Source of the DNA: Bradyrhizobiaceae bacterium Ga0074131
GTDB taxonomy: Bacteria; Pseudomonadota; Alphaproteobacteria; Rhizobiales; Xanthobacteraceae
Assembly (NCBI GenBank): GCA_001464035.1
Contig: LNEC01000016.1
Coordinates: forward strand, 62,001-126,000
Direction: 5' to 3'
DNA: 64,000 nt
The position numbers and the translations under genes were made by a program. Numbering within the stretch: the first letter of the stretch is position 1; every line of letters begins with the position of its first letter. The notes beneath the pieces were generated by a model. That model was not told where the DNA came from. It saw only the letters and a program-made list of their open reading frames with translations, and did not search any database. Below, piece by piece: positions 9,405 through 18,721 of the stretch.

Positions 9405-9637
9405 GGTGAAATTGCGGACCATTAGGCTCCGCACCGAACGAAGAAAGCTTGTTTCTTCTGCCGGACCGGATTTCGAAAGAGCGAACTCTCTTGAAAGCAC
9501 GATCCAGCCGTTTGACCTGATGTCTCGCCGACACCCTCTTTCGTCGACCAGAGCCCCCGGTTGAAATCTGCTACTTGAGAAGCAGCTCGTTCTGAGGGCT
9601 CGTGTGACGTGCCGGCATCAAGCCGCCGGCAATTTTT
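9405..9637 (+). ncRNA. Candidate structured small RNA, unclassified
   Basis: Successive hairpins are visible on the plus strand: TGCGGA/TCCGCA (9413-9418 with 9428-9433), GAAGAAA/TTTCTTC (9440-9446 with 9452-9458), and GAGCCC/GGGCTC (9551-9556 with 9596-9601) enclosing CTGCT/AGCAG (9568-9572 with 9581-9585). The series ends at an intrinsic terminator at 9610-9637. No protein gene lies upstream on this strand for that terminator to serve. The 5' end is a guess. It does not match tmRNA, SRP RNA or RNase P motifs that I know; a 6S-like RNA cannot be excluded. Confidence 0.42.
9610..9637 (+). terminator. Intrinsic terminator (plus strand)
   Basis: TGCCGGC at 9610-9616 pairs with GCCGGCA at 9625-9631 across an 8-nt loop, followed by five T residues at 9633-9637. 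There is no matching T run on the minus side, so it acts on plus-strand transcription, probably of the RNA candidate. Confidence 0.7.
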
Positions 9638-9648
9638 GGAAGCGAAAG

Positions 9649-9741
9649 TTACTTCTTCTTCTTGGCGACCTTGCGGGTCTTCTTCGCAGTCTTCTTCACT
9701 GCGCTCTTCGCCTTCTTCGCCTTCTTAGCTTTCTTGGCCAT
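9649..9741 (-). CDS. 30-residue lysine-rich histone-H1-like peptide
   Basis: A short gene of 31 codons encoding a peptide made almost only of Lys and Ala with a few Thr, Val, Ser and Arg, beginning MAKKAKKAKK and ending VAKKKK. AGGAGGG lies about 5 nt before the ATG at 9741, a near-perfect ribosome-binding site that supports real translation. Similar Lys/Ala-rich tails occur in H1-like nucleoid proteins and in the C-terminus of this window's TopA. Binding to DNA or RNA is inferred from charge only. Confidence 0.75.
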   Translation of the reverse strand: MAKKAKKAKKAKSAVKKTAKKTRKVAKKKK

Positions 9742-10305
9742 GTTGCCCTCCTGATGTAGTGAGATGGCTTAATCGCTGCGTGCACTCGGGAATCGAAATG
9801 CACCCATTCCGAATACACCAACACATGCAAAAAAACAGCGTCCCGCTTAAGGAAGTGTTGACGCGCGTGTATGAGCGGATGTGACGCGTGTTGAACGACC
9901 GCAGTGCAATGCATCGACGCGCCGATGCGAATAGTGCGCGAAAATGCAACGTTCGTCATTGTCAACATCAAAGGAAGTGCCTGTGCCGCAGCAACTTCCG
10001 TCGTTCGCACTTGGCTCTGCCGACACGCGTTCAACGCCCGCGCAACTCGCTTGAGTCGGCAAAAGCCGCATGGCGCGGACTCTGAGTCGCGGTTTTTGGC
10101 AATAAATAAATTTTTCGTGCTCACCGGCTTCGCGTCTCATCGGCGCTCGCGCGAACCGGCTTTCGGCACGAAGCGCCGGCGCTGATTCGCAGCACGACCT
10201 GCCGGCCGACGCGATCCACCGGCGCTGATGCTGAATGACCGGCGCTCGCCCGGATGCATGCAGCGAGACGGCGGAGATGCCGCCGGCGTCGCGCGGCGCC
10301 GTGGT
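9742..10305. other. Intergenic region upstream of the lysine-rich gene
   Basis: About 560 bp with lower G+C than the flanks and no supportable gene. It contains several GACGCG/ACGCGT words (near 9861, 9890 and 9918) and three copies of CCGGCGCT (about 10176, 10219 and 10240). Neither set is regular enough to call an array. Confidence 0.45.
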
Positions 10306-11790
10306 TCAGATGCCGAGTTTGGATTTCAGGAGATGGTTGACGGCCTGCGGATTGGCCTTGCCGCCGGACGACTTCATCACCTGGCCGACGAACCAGCCGG
10401 CGAGCTGCGGCTTGGCGCGGACCTGCGCCACCTTGTCGGGATTGGCGGCGATGATGTCGTCGACCACCTTCTCGATCGCGCCGGGATCGGTGACCTGCTT
10501 CATGCCGCGGGCCTCCACCAGCGCGCGGGGATCGCCGCCCTCGGTCCAGACGATCTCGAACAGGTCCTTGGCGATCTTGCCGGAGATAGTGCCCTCACCG
10601 ATCAGGTCGACGATGGCGGAAAGCTGTTCGGCCGACACCGGCGAGGCCGTGATGTCACGGCCTTCCTTGTTGAGCCGCCCGAACAGTTCGTTGATCACCC
10701 AGTTGGCCGCGAGCTTGCCGTCGCGAGACCTGTCGGCGAGCCCGGCCAGCACGGCCTCGTAGAAGTCCGCGCTCTCGCGTTCGGCGACCAGCACGCTGGC
10801 GTCGTACGGCGACAGCCCGAAGTCGGCGATGAAGCGCGCCTTCTTCTGGTCCGGCAATTCCGGCAGGCCGGCCCTGATCTCGGCGACCCACGCCTCGCTG
10901 AACTCCAGCGGCAACAGATCGGGATCCGGGAAGTAGCGGTAGTCGTGCGCCTCTTCCTTGGAACGCATCGAGCGGGTCTCGCCCTTGCCGGGGTCGTAGA
11001 GCCGCGTCTCCTGGTCGATGACGCCGCCGTCCTCGATGATTTCGATCTGGCGCCGCGCCTCGTATTCGATGGCGTCGCCGATGAAACTGATCGAGTTCAT
11101 GTTCTTGATCTCGCAGCGGGTGCCGAGCGGACCGCCCGGCCTGCGCACGGAGACGTTGACGTCGGCGCGCAGGCTTCCCTTCTCCATGTCGCCGTCGCAG
11201 GTACCGAGATAGCGCAGGATGGAGCGCAGCTTGGTCACATAGGCCTTGGCCTGCTCGGCATCGCGAATATCCGGCTTGGAGACGATCTCCATCAGCGCCA
11301 CGCCGCACCGGTTGAGGTCGACGTAGGACAGGCTCGGGCTGCGGTCATGCAGCAACTTGCCGGCATCCTGTTCCAGATGCAGCCGCTCGATACCCACGGT
11401 GGCGGTCCTGCCGCCGTCGAGTTCGAGCACCACTTCGCCCTCGCCGACAACAGGCGAAAGGTACTGGCTGATCTGGTAGCCCTGCGGCGAGTCGGGATAA
11501 AAATAGTTCTTGCGGTCGAACACCGAGCGCAGATTGATCTTTGCGTTGAGCCCGAGACCGGTCCGGACCGCCTGCCTGACGCATTCCTCGTTGATGACCG
11601 GCAGCATGCCCGGCATCGCCGCATCGACCAGCGAGACATGGCTGTTGGGATCGCCGCCGAACGCGGTCGAGGCACCGGAAAACAGCTTTGAGTTCGAGGT
11701 GACCTGGGCATGGACTTCGAGCCCGATCACGGTTTCCCAATCGCCGGTGGCGCCCTTGATCAGCCTGGATGGTTTGACGGTTGCGTTCAT
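10306..11790 (-). CDS. gatB: Aspartyl/glutamyl-tRNA amidotransferase subunit B
   Basis: GatB is the kinase/transamidation subunit of GatCAB, which converts mischarged Glu-tRNA(Gln) and Asp-tRNA(Asn) to the cognate amidated forms. The 494-residue product has [12 protein letters not shown] near the N-terminus, the catalytic cradle ([16 protein letters not shown] in family terms, here [15 protein letters not shown]), AGKLLHD and the C-terminal helical plus YqeY-like tail ([17 protein letters not shown]). Start ATG at 11790. It lies downstream of gatC and gatA but is separated from gatA by a histidine kinase gene. Confidence 0.97.
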   Translation of the reverse strand: MNATVKPSRLIKGATGDWETVIGLEVHAQVTSNSKLFSGASTAFGGDPNSHVSLVDAAMPGMLPVINEECVRQAVRTGLGLNAKINLRSVFDRKNYFYPDSPQGYQISQYLSPVVGEGEVVLELDGGRTATVGIERLHLEQDAGKLLHDRSPSLSYVDLNRCGVALMEIVSKPDIRDAEQAKAYVTKLRSILRYLGTCDGDMEKGSLRADVNVSVRRPGGPLGTRCEIKNMNSISFIGDAIEYEARRQIEIIEDGGVIDQETRLYDPGKGETRSMRSKEEAHDYRYFPDPDLLPLEFSEAWVAEIRAGLPELPDQKKARFIADFGLSPYDASVLVAERESADFYEAVLAGLADRSRDGKLAANWVINELFGRLNKEGRDITASPVSAEQLSAIVDLIGEGTISGKIAKDLFEIVWTEGGDPRALVEARGMKQVTDPGAIEKVVDDIIAANPDKVAQVRAKPQLAGWFVGQVMKSSGGKANPQAVNHLLKSKLGI

Positions 11791-11881
11791 GGACGGCTTT
11801 TATCGCGACGGCGGGCCCTGGAAAACCCCCGAAGCACGTTTGAGCGGAGTAAATTCTGCGACGTCGGATAGGCAGCTGATC

Positions 11882-12979
11882 TCAATTCCGCGTCGTACCT
11901 GCGGGGGCATCGAACACCAGCGTGAACCATGTGCCCTGGCCGCGAATGCTTTCGGCGCGGAATACGACGTTCTTGGCGTTTTCCCGAAGCGTCTGCAGGA
12001 TCAAGGCGCCGAGCTTGCGGGGTGACGGCCATTCCTGGTTTTCGCCGAGTCCCACCCCGTCGTCGGACACCATCACCGTCGCGCGGCCGTCCTCGCATTT
12101 GCAGATCAGCTTCAGCTTGCCGCTGTTGCGGCCGACGAACGCATATTTCAGCGCGTTGGTCAGCATCTCGTTGATCAGCAGCCCCGCGGGCATCGCCACG
12201 TTGATCGAGAGCGGGCAATATCCGACATCAAGATCGATCGACACGCCCGGTATCGCGTTGACCTCCATCACGGAGGTCGCGACGTCGGAAAGATACTGGC
12301 CGAGATCGATTTCGGGGGGGGCGTTCTCCGCCGACAAGGTCCGGTACAGCACCGTCAGGGCATCGATCCGGCTCGCCAGCCGCGCCAGGGCCACCGTCTC
12401 GCCTTCCGCGGCCGACCGCGCCTCCAGGCGGATCAACGCGGTGATCAGCTGCAGATTGTTCTTCACCCGATGCTGAAGCTCGCGCATCAGCATGTCGCGG
12501 TCCCGGATCTGGCTCTCGAACTGCTCGATCTGCGCCCGCTCACGGCCGCCGACATCGACCAGGGCGGCGATCCGGAAATTCTCGACGCCATCGTCGCTTT
12601 CGATCACGGAGGCGTAGGCCTGCACCACGACCAGACGGTCAACCGGGCCGGCGGGGCGGAACACGCCGATAAAATCCTCGCCGTCCCGGATCGCCTGACC
12701 GAGGGTCTGGGCCGGGCTGTCTTCGTGAAGAAACCCGTCGAGACATGTCCAGCTCCGGCCCTCGACGTCCGCGGCCGCCATCGACATCAAATGCTCGAAC
12801 GCCTTGTTGATGTAGACGACATGCTGCTTTTCGCCGGAACCGCGCGATACCGCGACCGCGACCGGCGCATGATCGAGCAAATGCTTGTATTTGTCGTTCT
12901 CGATCGCAACCGCGAGCTGCGACGAAGCCAGCAGCTGATCGACCCGCCGGGAAGCCGGAATGCTGTCGTCGTCAGTCAT
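11882..12979 (-). CDS. Sensor histidine kinase, HisKA_2/HWE type with PAS-like domain
   Basis: A soluble kinase of about 365 residues. A PAS-like sensor region (about 30-145, with FEHLMSMAAADVEG) is followed by a dimerisation helix carrying the phospho-acceptor H170 in LQHRVKNNLQ, the HisKA_2 signature, and an HATPase_c with N-box LINEMLTNALKYAF and G-box DDGVGLG. Kinases of this class signal light, general stress or unknown inputs, often to PhyR-type regulators. No response regulator is adjacent. ATG at 12979 chosen at the natural domain edge; no strong ribosome-binding site. It lies between gatA and gatB on the same strand. Confidence 0.9.
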   Translation of the reverse strand: MTDDDSIPASRRVDQLLASSQLAVAIENDKYKHLLDHAPVAVAVSRGSGEKQHVVYINKAFEHLMSMAAADVEGRSWTCLDGFLHEDSPAQTLGQAIRDGEDFIGVFRPAGPVDRLVVVQAYASVIESDDGVENFRIAALVDVGGRERAQIEQFESQIRDRDMLMRELQHRVKNNLQLITALIRLEARSAAEGETVALARLASRIDALTVLYRTLSAENAPPEIDLGQYLSDVATSVMEVNAIPGVSIDLDVGYCPLSINVAMPAGLLINEMLTNALKYAFVGRNSGKLKLICKCEDGRATVMVSDDGVGLGENQEWPSPRKLGALILQTLRENAKNVVFRAESIRGQGTWFTLVFDAPAGTTRN

Positions 12980-13110
12980 GTATGAACCATGCTCATCGGG
13001 GAACCATGACGAAACGAGGCAACAAACGCAACGCAAAAGCCGGCATGGAACCTGACGCGCCGGAGTCGGCGTGATGCCTGCTGCATGCAAAGAGATGCAG
13101 CAAGGCAGGC

Positions 13111-13188
13111 TTACGCGGCGGACCCGAGTAGCGCGGCGAGATCCGGCGCGGGGGCCGCGCCCGACAGGCTGGCTTTGAATGCCGCCAT
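13111..13188 (-). CDS. Possible 25-residue ORF directly after gatA
   Basis: A short frame starting ATG at 13188, two bases after the gatA stop, and ending TAA at 13111. The product is Ala/Leu-rich (MAAFKASLSG ... LAALLGSAA) and could form one amphipathic helix. GGTGGTGA overlapping the gatA end could act as a weak ribosome-binding site. It may be chance. Confidence 0.22.
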   Translation of the reverse strand: MAAFKASLSGAAPAPDLAALLGSAA

Positions 13189-13190
13189 GG

Positions 13191-14663
13191 TCACCACCAC
13201 CTCGCCGGCGTGAAGCGTCCCGCCGCCTGCTCGATCACCTCGCCGAGCGAAAACAGCGTCTCTTCGTCGAATGGCCGGCCGATCAGCTGCAGCCCGAGCG
13301 GCAAGCCCTGCGCATCCTTGCCGGCGGGCACCGCGATCGCCGGCAGCCCCGCCATGTTCACCGTCACCGTAAAGATGTCGTTGAGATACATCTCGACGGG
13401 ATCGGCGCCCTTCTCCCCAATTCCGAACGCCGCCGAGGGCGTCGCCGGGGTCAGGATGGCGTCGACGCCCTTGGCAAAACACTCCTCGAAGTCCCGCTTG
13501 ATCAGGGTGCGGACCTTCTGCGCGCGCAGGTAATAAGCGTCGTAATAGCCGGCCGAGAGCACATAGGTGCCGATCATGACGCGGCGGCGGACCTCGGCGC
13601 CAAAGCCCTCGGCGCGGGTGTTCTCGTATTGCTCACCGATCGAACGGCCGGGCACCTGCAAGCCGTAGCGCACGCCGTCGTAGCGCGCGAGGTTGGACGA
13701 GGCCTCGGCCGGCGCGACGATATAATAGGCCGGCAGCGCGTATTTGGTGTGCGGCAGCGACACGTCGACCAGTTCGGCACCCGCCGCCTTCAGCCAGGCC
13801 GCGCCCTCGGTCCAGAGCTTTTCGATTTCCTGGGGCATGCCCTCGAGTCGGTACTCCCGGGGGATGCCGATCTTCATGCCCTTCACCGACTTGCCGATCG
13901 CGGCCTCGTAATCGGGTACCGCGCGGTCGACCGACGTGGTGTCCTTGGGATCGTGCCCGGCCATCGAGCGCATCAGAATCGCGCTGTCGCGCACCGTGCG
14001 CGCGATCGGCCCGGCCTGATCGAGCGAGGACGCGAACGCCACGATGCCCCAGCGCGAACAGCGCCCATAGGTCGGTTTCATGCCGACGGTACCGGTGAAC
14101 GCCGCGGGCTGGCGGATCGATCCGCCGGTGTCGGTCGCGGTCGCACCCATGCACAACAGCGCCGCCACCGCCGACGCCGATCCGCCGGACGAGCCGCCGG
14201 GCACCAGCGTGGTATTGGCGCCGTCGCGCCGCCACGGATTGACCACCGGACCGAAGCATGACGTTTCGTTCGACGAGCCCATCGCGAACTCGTCATTGTT
14301 GAGTTTGCCGAGCATGACGGCACCATCGCGCCAGAGCTGCGACGTCACGGTGGATTCGTAAGGAGGCACGAAATTGCCGAGGATTTTCGAGCATGCCGTA
14401 GTGCGGACATCCTTGGTGGCGAACAGGTCCTTGATGGCAAGGGGAATGCCGGCGAGCGGGCCGCCCTCGCCCTTGGCGATCTTCGCATCGATCGCGCGGG
14501 CCATCGAACGGGCCTGGTCCGGGGTCTCCATCACGAAGGCGTTGAGCCCGCGCGCGGCCTCGATCGCGCCGAGGTGGGCGTCGGTCAGCTCGAGCGAGGT
14601 AAAGGATCTGTTCGCGAGGCCCTCACGGGCCGCGGCGAGCGTCAGCGATGTCAAATCGGTCAT
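13191..14663 (-). CDS. gatA: Aspartyl/glutamyl-tRNA amidotransferase subunit A
   Basis: GatA is the amidase subunit that releases ammonia from glutamine for GatB. The 490-residue product carries the amidase-signature Ser-cisSer-Lys triad: K78 in LAIKDLF, S158 in [11 protein letters not shown] and S182 in [10 protein letters not shown], at the same spacing as K79/S154/S178 of the S. aureus enzyme. ATG at 14663 overlaps the TGA of the small upstream ORF by 4 nt (ATGA), implying coupled translation. Confidence 0.97.
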   Translation of the reverse strand: MTDLTSLTLAAAREGLANRSFTSLELTDAHLGAIEAARGLNAFVMETPDQARSMARAIDAKIAKGEGGPLAGIPLAIKDLFATKDVRTTACSKILGNFVPPYESTVTSQLWRDGAVMLGKLNNDEFAMGSSNETSCFGPVVNPWRRDGANTTLVPGGSSGGSASAVAALLCMGATATDTGGSIRQPAAFTGTVGMKPTYGRCSRWGIVAFASSLDQAGPIARTVRDSAILMRSMAGHDPKDTTSVDRAVPDYEAAIGKSVKGMKIGIPREYRLEGMPQEIEKLWTEGAAWLKAAGAELVDVSLPHTKYALPAYYIVAPAEASSNLARYDGVRYGLQVPGRSIGEQYENTRAEGFGAEVRRRVMIGTYVLSAGYYDAYYLRAQKVRTLIKRDFEECFAKGVDAILTPATPSAAFGIGEKGADPVEMYLNDIFTVTVNMAGLPAIAVPAGKDAQGLPLGLQLIGRPFDEETLFSLGEVIEQAAGRFTPARWW

Positions 14664-14869
14664 TTATCAACCGGGCTGCAGAAGAACGGAGACAGCGTCT
14701 TGTCGTTGGCCGGGTCGTCCTGCTTGCGGGTCTTGTCCGACGCCTCGAGCGCGTCGAGCACGGCGTCCATCGCCTTGTCGGGATCGGCGGCCTTGCCCTG
14801 CCGCTCCATCGCGTCGAGGTAGTTCATGTAGGCCTGATAGGCCTTTTCATCGTCGCAGAGGAGACACAT
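14660..14869 (-). CDS. Small CxxC protein encoded between gatC and gatA
   Basis: A 69-residue acidic and helical protein starting [19 protein letters not shown], with a CxxC at positions 2-5 and another Cys near the C-terminus. It starts at ATG 14869 with GGGAAA upstream and ends in a 4-nt ATGA overlap with gatA, so it is very likely translated and coupled to gatA. The cysteine pair could bind metal or be redox active. I do not recognise a named family. Its position suggests a role in, or regulation of, the transamidase, but that is inference. Confidence 0.7.
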   Translation of the reverse strand: MCLLCDDEKAYQAYMNYLDAMERQGKAADPDKAMDAVLDALEASDKTRKQDDPANDKTLSPFFCSPVDK

Positions 14870-14922
14870 CGGATTTCCCGCCTCGATAATATGGCTTGCG
14901 CGAACCGGTTCGAAAGCGCCGG

Positions 14923-15234
<312 letters not shown>

Positions 15235-15290
15235 TCAGCCCGCCGTATAGCAGAGGCTCCTTTTGCGCCGCAACCGCTGCGGCGGCCTTC

Positions 15291-16367
15291 TCATCCCGCC
15301 AGCTGGCTCAGCCGCGCCAATGCGGCGCCGGCCAGTGCCCGGGTCAGCTCCGTGGCCGGCATCTCCCGGCCGAGCCGCACCGCCTGCCCGGCCCAGAGAT
15401 TGGTGAAATCGACCTTGCCGAGCTTTTCGGCGGCCGCCTTTAGCGGTCCCAGGGCCGTCGCGGAATGGGGAAATGCCGGTGCATCGGGCGAAATCGGGCC
15501 GACCTCGCGCATCACGCGGTTGCCGACCCCGCGCGCCGGACGCCCGGTCATGACATTGGTGATGACGGTGGAATCGTCGCGCGCCTGCGCCAGCGCCACA
15601 CGCGCCGGGGCGATCACCCGGGATTCCGGACAGCGCAGATACGCCGTGCCGATCTGCACGCCCGAAGCCCCCAGCGCGAACGCCGCCGCGATGCCGCGCC
15701 CGTCGGCGATGCCGCCCGCCGCGATTACCGGCACCTTCACCGCGTCCACCACCTGCGGCACCAGCGCGAAAATGCCGGGCTGTTCGGCGATATTGTCGGT
15801 CAGGAACATGCCGCGATGGCCGCCGGCTTCGGCACCCTGCGCGATGATGACGTCGGCGCCGTTTTCCTCGAGCCAGATCGCCTCCCGCACGATGGTCGCC
15901 GACGACATCACGATGCAGCCGGCCGCCTTGACGCGCTTCAGCAAAGCCGGCTCCGGCAGGCCGAAATGGAAGCTGACGATCTCGGGCTTCAACTCCTCGA
16001 CCAGCGCGCACATCGTCTCGTCGAACGGCGCCCGGTTGGCGGCGTTGATCGGCACCGCCGGATCGAGCCCCAACTCACTGTAATAGGACGACAGCCGCGA
16101 CTTCCATCCGGCCTCGCGCGCGGGATCCGGCTCTACCGGCGTGTGGCAGAAGAAGTTGACATTGAGCGGCGTCGAGACGCGCTGGCGGATGATGCCGATC
16201 TGCTCGCGCGCCTTTTCCGGCGAGAACATCGCGCAGGGCAGCGAGCCGAGCGCGCCGCCCTGCGATGCCGCGATCACGAGGTCGGCGTCCATCACCCCCG
16301 CCATCGGCGCCTGCACGATCGGAAATTCGGTCTTGAAGAGATCGAGGATTCGGCGGTCTGGCCACAT
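15291..16367 (-). CDS. Nitronate monooxygenase (2-nitropropane dioxygenase family), paralogue 1
   Basis: FMN-dependent TIM-barrel enzyme that oxidises alkyl nitronates such as propionate-3-nitronate; some relatives act as enoyl reductases. The 358-residue product shows FPIVQAPMAGV at the N-terminus, the phosphate-binding VPVIAAGGIADGRG, GASGVQIGTAYL and the catalytic-histidine motif AEAGGHRG. No signal peptide. It lies downstream of a second paralogue on the same strand, separated by an intergenic repeat. Exact substrate unknown. Confidence 0.9.
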   Translation of the reverse strand: MWPDRRILDLFKTEFPIVQAPMAGVMDADLVIAASQGGALGSLPCAMFSPEKAREQIGIIRQRVSTPLNVNFFCHTPVEPDPAREAGWKSRLSSYYSELGLDPAVPINAANRAPFDETMCALVEELKPEIVSFHFGLPEPALLKRVKAAGCIVMSSATIVREAIWLEENGADVIIAQGAEAGGHRGMFLTDNIAEQPGIFALVPQVVDAVKVPVIAAGGIADGRGIAAAFALGASGVQIGTAYLRCPESRVIAPARVALAQARDDSTVITNVMTGRPARGVGNRVMREVGPISPDAPAFPHSATALGPLKAAAEKLGKVDFTNLWAGQAVRLGREMPATELTRALAGAALARLSQLAG

Positions 16368-16397
16368 GATGTTGTCTCTCTCTTGTCGGCTCGCTTA

Positions 16398-16552
16398 CCC
16401 CTCTCCCCTTGTGAGAGGGTGGATCGAATGCGCGATTAGTGCATTCGAGACGGGTGAGGGGTTTGCTCAACAGATATTTTGCCCGTGGATAGAAACCCCT
16501 CATCCGGCGCGGACGTTGTCCGCGCCACCTTCTCCCACAAGGGGAGAAGGGA
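16398..16552. repeat. Palindromic intergenic repeat (PSPLVGEGG type)
   Basis: A complex inverted repeat of about 155 bp. Outer arms CCTCTCCCCTTGTGAGAGGG (16400-16419) and TCTCCCACAAGGGGAGAAGG (16531-16550) are complementary. Inside are GGGTGAGGGGTTT with AAACCCCTCATCC, GAATGC with GCATTC, and GGCGCGGAC with GTCCGCGCC. This type is dispersed in Bradyrhizobium and Rhodopseudomonas genomes. The right arm is overlapped by the 3' end of the upstream gene (paralogue 2). Confidence 0.85.
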
Positions 16553-17531
16553 AGAAAACGCCGCTCGCGGAATTGCGCCGCCCCGATAATATCCGGTCGG
16601 CTTCGGCGACAATACGATCGATGATTTCGGCGGCCGGCGGGATGTCGTGGATCAGCCTGACGGCTTCCCCTGCAATGACCGCCGCGATATCGAAATTGCC
16701 GGCGGCCCTGGCCGCCGCATAGTCGGCGGCGACCGCCGTCACATTCTGCAGCAGTTCGATTTCGCGGCCCATCCAGCGGCGGGCATGATCGTTGATCAGG
16801 CAGCGCCCGTTGAACGGCGCCGGCCAGACATTGTTGCGTGAGAGGTCGAAGATGATGCCGCGCGTGGTGCTGCCTGCCGTGGCGGCGCAGATGCGCCGCT
16901 TGGCCTCCTCGGCGCCGTCGCACTCCTGGCTGGCGTAGAAGCGCGTGCCCATGAGAATGCCTGTCGCACCGAGCATCATCATCGCCGCCAGCCCGCGGCC
17001 GTCGCCGATGCCGCCGGCGGCCACCACCGGCACACGGCCGGCCGCGAGATCGACAATCGCCGGCACGATGTCGATGGTGGTGCGCGACGCGCCGTGGCCG
17101 CCGGCCTCGGAGCCCTGCGCGATCAGGATGTCGACGCCGGCATCGAGCGCCTGTCGCGCCATGGCTTCATCCTGAACCTGGCAGATCAACAGAGCGCCCG
17201 CCTGCTTGATGCGGGACGCGAATGGTTCGGGATCGCCGAACGACAGCATGATCGCGCGCGGCCGTGCGGCCAGTGCGATGTCCAGCAGGTCGGGCTGCTT
17301 TGCGAGACTCCAGGTGATGAAGCCGATACCGAAGGGGGCCGCCTGCTGCCGGAGTTTTGCCGTTTCCTGCTCGAGCCAGGCTCTCTCGCCATAGCCGCCG
17401 CCGAGAATGCCAAAGCCCCCGGCCCGGCTCACCGCCGCCGTCAGCCGCGCGCCGGCAATCACGTCCATCGGCGCCAGCAGCACTGGATGGCGGATCCCCA
17501 ACAGGCTCGTCAGCGGCGTCTCGATCGACAT
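16500..17531 (-). CDS. Nitronate monooxygenase, paralogue 2, with repeat-derived C-terminus
   Basis: Second FMN nitronate monooxygenase-like protein, about 343 residues. VLLAPMDVIAGARL, VPVVAAGGIGDGRGL, TGILMGTRFYAS and GSEAGGHG match the family's FMN and catalytic-histidine motifs. ATG at 17531 is preferred because GGGGA is 6 nt upstream; an ATG two codons earlier is equally in frame. The last 18-19 codons (FFPSPLVGEGG onward) are encoded by the intergenic repeat and replace whatever stop the ancestor had. Divergent from a LysR gene, its probable regulator. Confidence 0.88.
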   Translation of the reverse strand: MSIETPLTSLLGIRHPVLLAPMDVIAGARLTAAVSRAGGFGILGGGYGERAWLEQETAKLRQQAAPFGIGFITWSLAKQPDLLDIALAARPRAIMLSFGDPEPFASRIKQAGALLICQVQDEAMARQALDAGVDILIAQGSEAGGHGASRTTIDIVPAIVDLAAGRVPVVAAGGIGDGRGLAAMMMLGATGILMGTRFYASQECDGAEEAKRRICAATAGSTTRGIIFDLSRNNVWPAPFNGRCLINDHARRWMGREIELLQNVTAVAADYAAARAAGNFDIAAVIAGEAVRLIHDIPPAAEIIDRIVAEADRILSGRRNSASGVFFPSPLVGEGGADNVRAG

Positions 17532-17635
17532 TTTCATTCCCCGTTTCTGGACAGCCACTGTAGATCCAGCTAGCATTCTGGATAAATGATTTCTAGAGAA
17601 CACTGCCATCTCTAAAATGAAACGGAGTCGACGTC

Positions 17636-18526
17636 GTGGAATTGTCCGACCTGGTGACGTTTTCGACCGTCGCGCGCCTCGGTGGCATCACCCGCGCCGC
17701 CGACGAACTCAACACCGTGCAATCCAACGTCACGCAGCGGGTGAAAGCGCTCGAAGCCGAGATCGGCACGCAATTGTTCGAACGGCACAGCCGCGGCATG
17801 ACCCTGACCGGCGCCGGCCGCCGCCTGCTGCCCTATGCGCAGCGGCTGGCCGCGCTGTCGCGCGAAGCGGTGCTGGCCGCGCGCGAGGATGGCGAACCGA
17901 AAGGACCGTTGTCGATCGGCTCGATGGAAACCACCGCCGCGGTGCGCCTGCCCGCGCTGCTCGCTGAATTTCACCGGCGTTTTCCCGCGGTGCAATTGAG
18001 CCTGCGGACCGCGCCGACCGCCGACCTGGTCGCCGCCGTGCTCGATGGTTCGCTCGACGGCGCCTTCGTCGCCGGTCCAATCGCGCATGCCGAGCTCACC
18101 GGTGTGACGGCATTCAGGGAAGAACTGGTGCTGGTGACGGCGCGCCGCTGGGCCAGCCTCGCCGCGCTTCGCGACGGCACGCCGGAATCCGGGCCGACCG
18201 TGCTGGTGTTCCGCACCGGCTGCACCTACCGGCAACGGCTCGAGCAATTGCTGACGGAGTTTGGCTGGCCGTCCGCCGCGCGGTTCGAACTCGGCACGCT
18301 CGACGGCATGATCGGCTGCGTCGCCGCCGACATGGGCGTAACGCTGCTGCCGCGCGCCGTCGTCGAACGCAACGACCAGAGCGGCAACATTCGCATCCAT
18401 CCGCTGAGCCCGTCGCAGGCGCGGGTCGATACCCTGTTCATCCAGCGGCGCGGCGCGTATCGATACAGCGCCCTGCAAGGTTTTGTCGCTTGCCTGGAGG
18501 AGAACGGCAAGGTCATTGCCGCCTAA
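17636..18526 (+). CDS. LysR-family transcriptional regulator
   Basis: A 296-residue regulator with an N-terminal winged helix-turn-helix (GGITRAADELNTVQSNVTQRVKALE; broken here by the usual LysR spacing) and a C-terminal periplasmic-binding-like effector domain. GTG start at 17636. The shared 100-bp gap with the divergent nitronate monooxygenase contains a TTTCTAGAGAA partial palindrome that could be a LysR box. The usual LysR arrangement suggests it controls that gene and itself; effector unknown. Confidence 0.92.
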   Translation: MELSDLVTFSTVARLGGITRAADELNTVQSNVTQRVKALEAEIGTQLFERHSRGMTLTGAGRRLLPYAQRLAALSREAVLAAREDGEPKGPLSIGSMETTAAVRLPALLAEFHRRFPAVQLSLRTAPTADLVAAVLDGSLDGAFVAGPIAHAELTGVTAFREELVLVTARRWASLAALRDGTPESGPTVLVFRTGCTYRQRLEQLLTEFGWPSAARFELGTLDGMIGCVAADMGVTLLPRAVVERNDQSGNIRIHPLSPSQARVDTLFIQRRGAYRYSALQGFVACLEENGKVIAA

Positions 18527-18721
18527 CCGGCCGTTATTCCGCGCAACGAAAAGCGTTGTCATAATTTGCGGCAAACTGTTCGGGCATTTCGCGTTTGCGA
18601 ATGCGCCCATTGCATCGCGGTTGAAAATTCGCGTCGAAAACTTTGGACGCCCCGCCCCGGTGCGTTAGTATGCAGCGCTAGCTACCAACAACCATAACGT
18701 CAACGCTTGGGAGGAACTGCG

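Noticed and set aside
9081..9425. Plus-strand ORF of 114 codons
   Set aside because: No ribosome-binding site or recognisable domain, and its 3' part overlaps the structured RNA region.
9850..10250. Short repeats (ACGCGT words, CCGGCGCT copies) as a CRISPR or iteron array
   Set aside because: Spacing and unit length are irregular; no repeat longer than about 10 bp.
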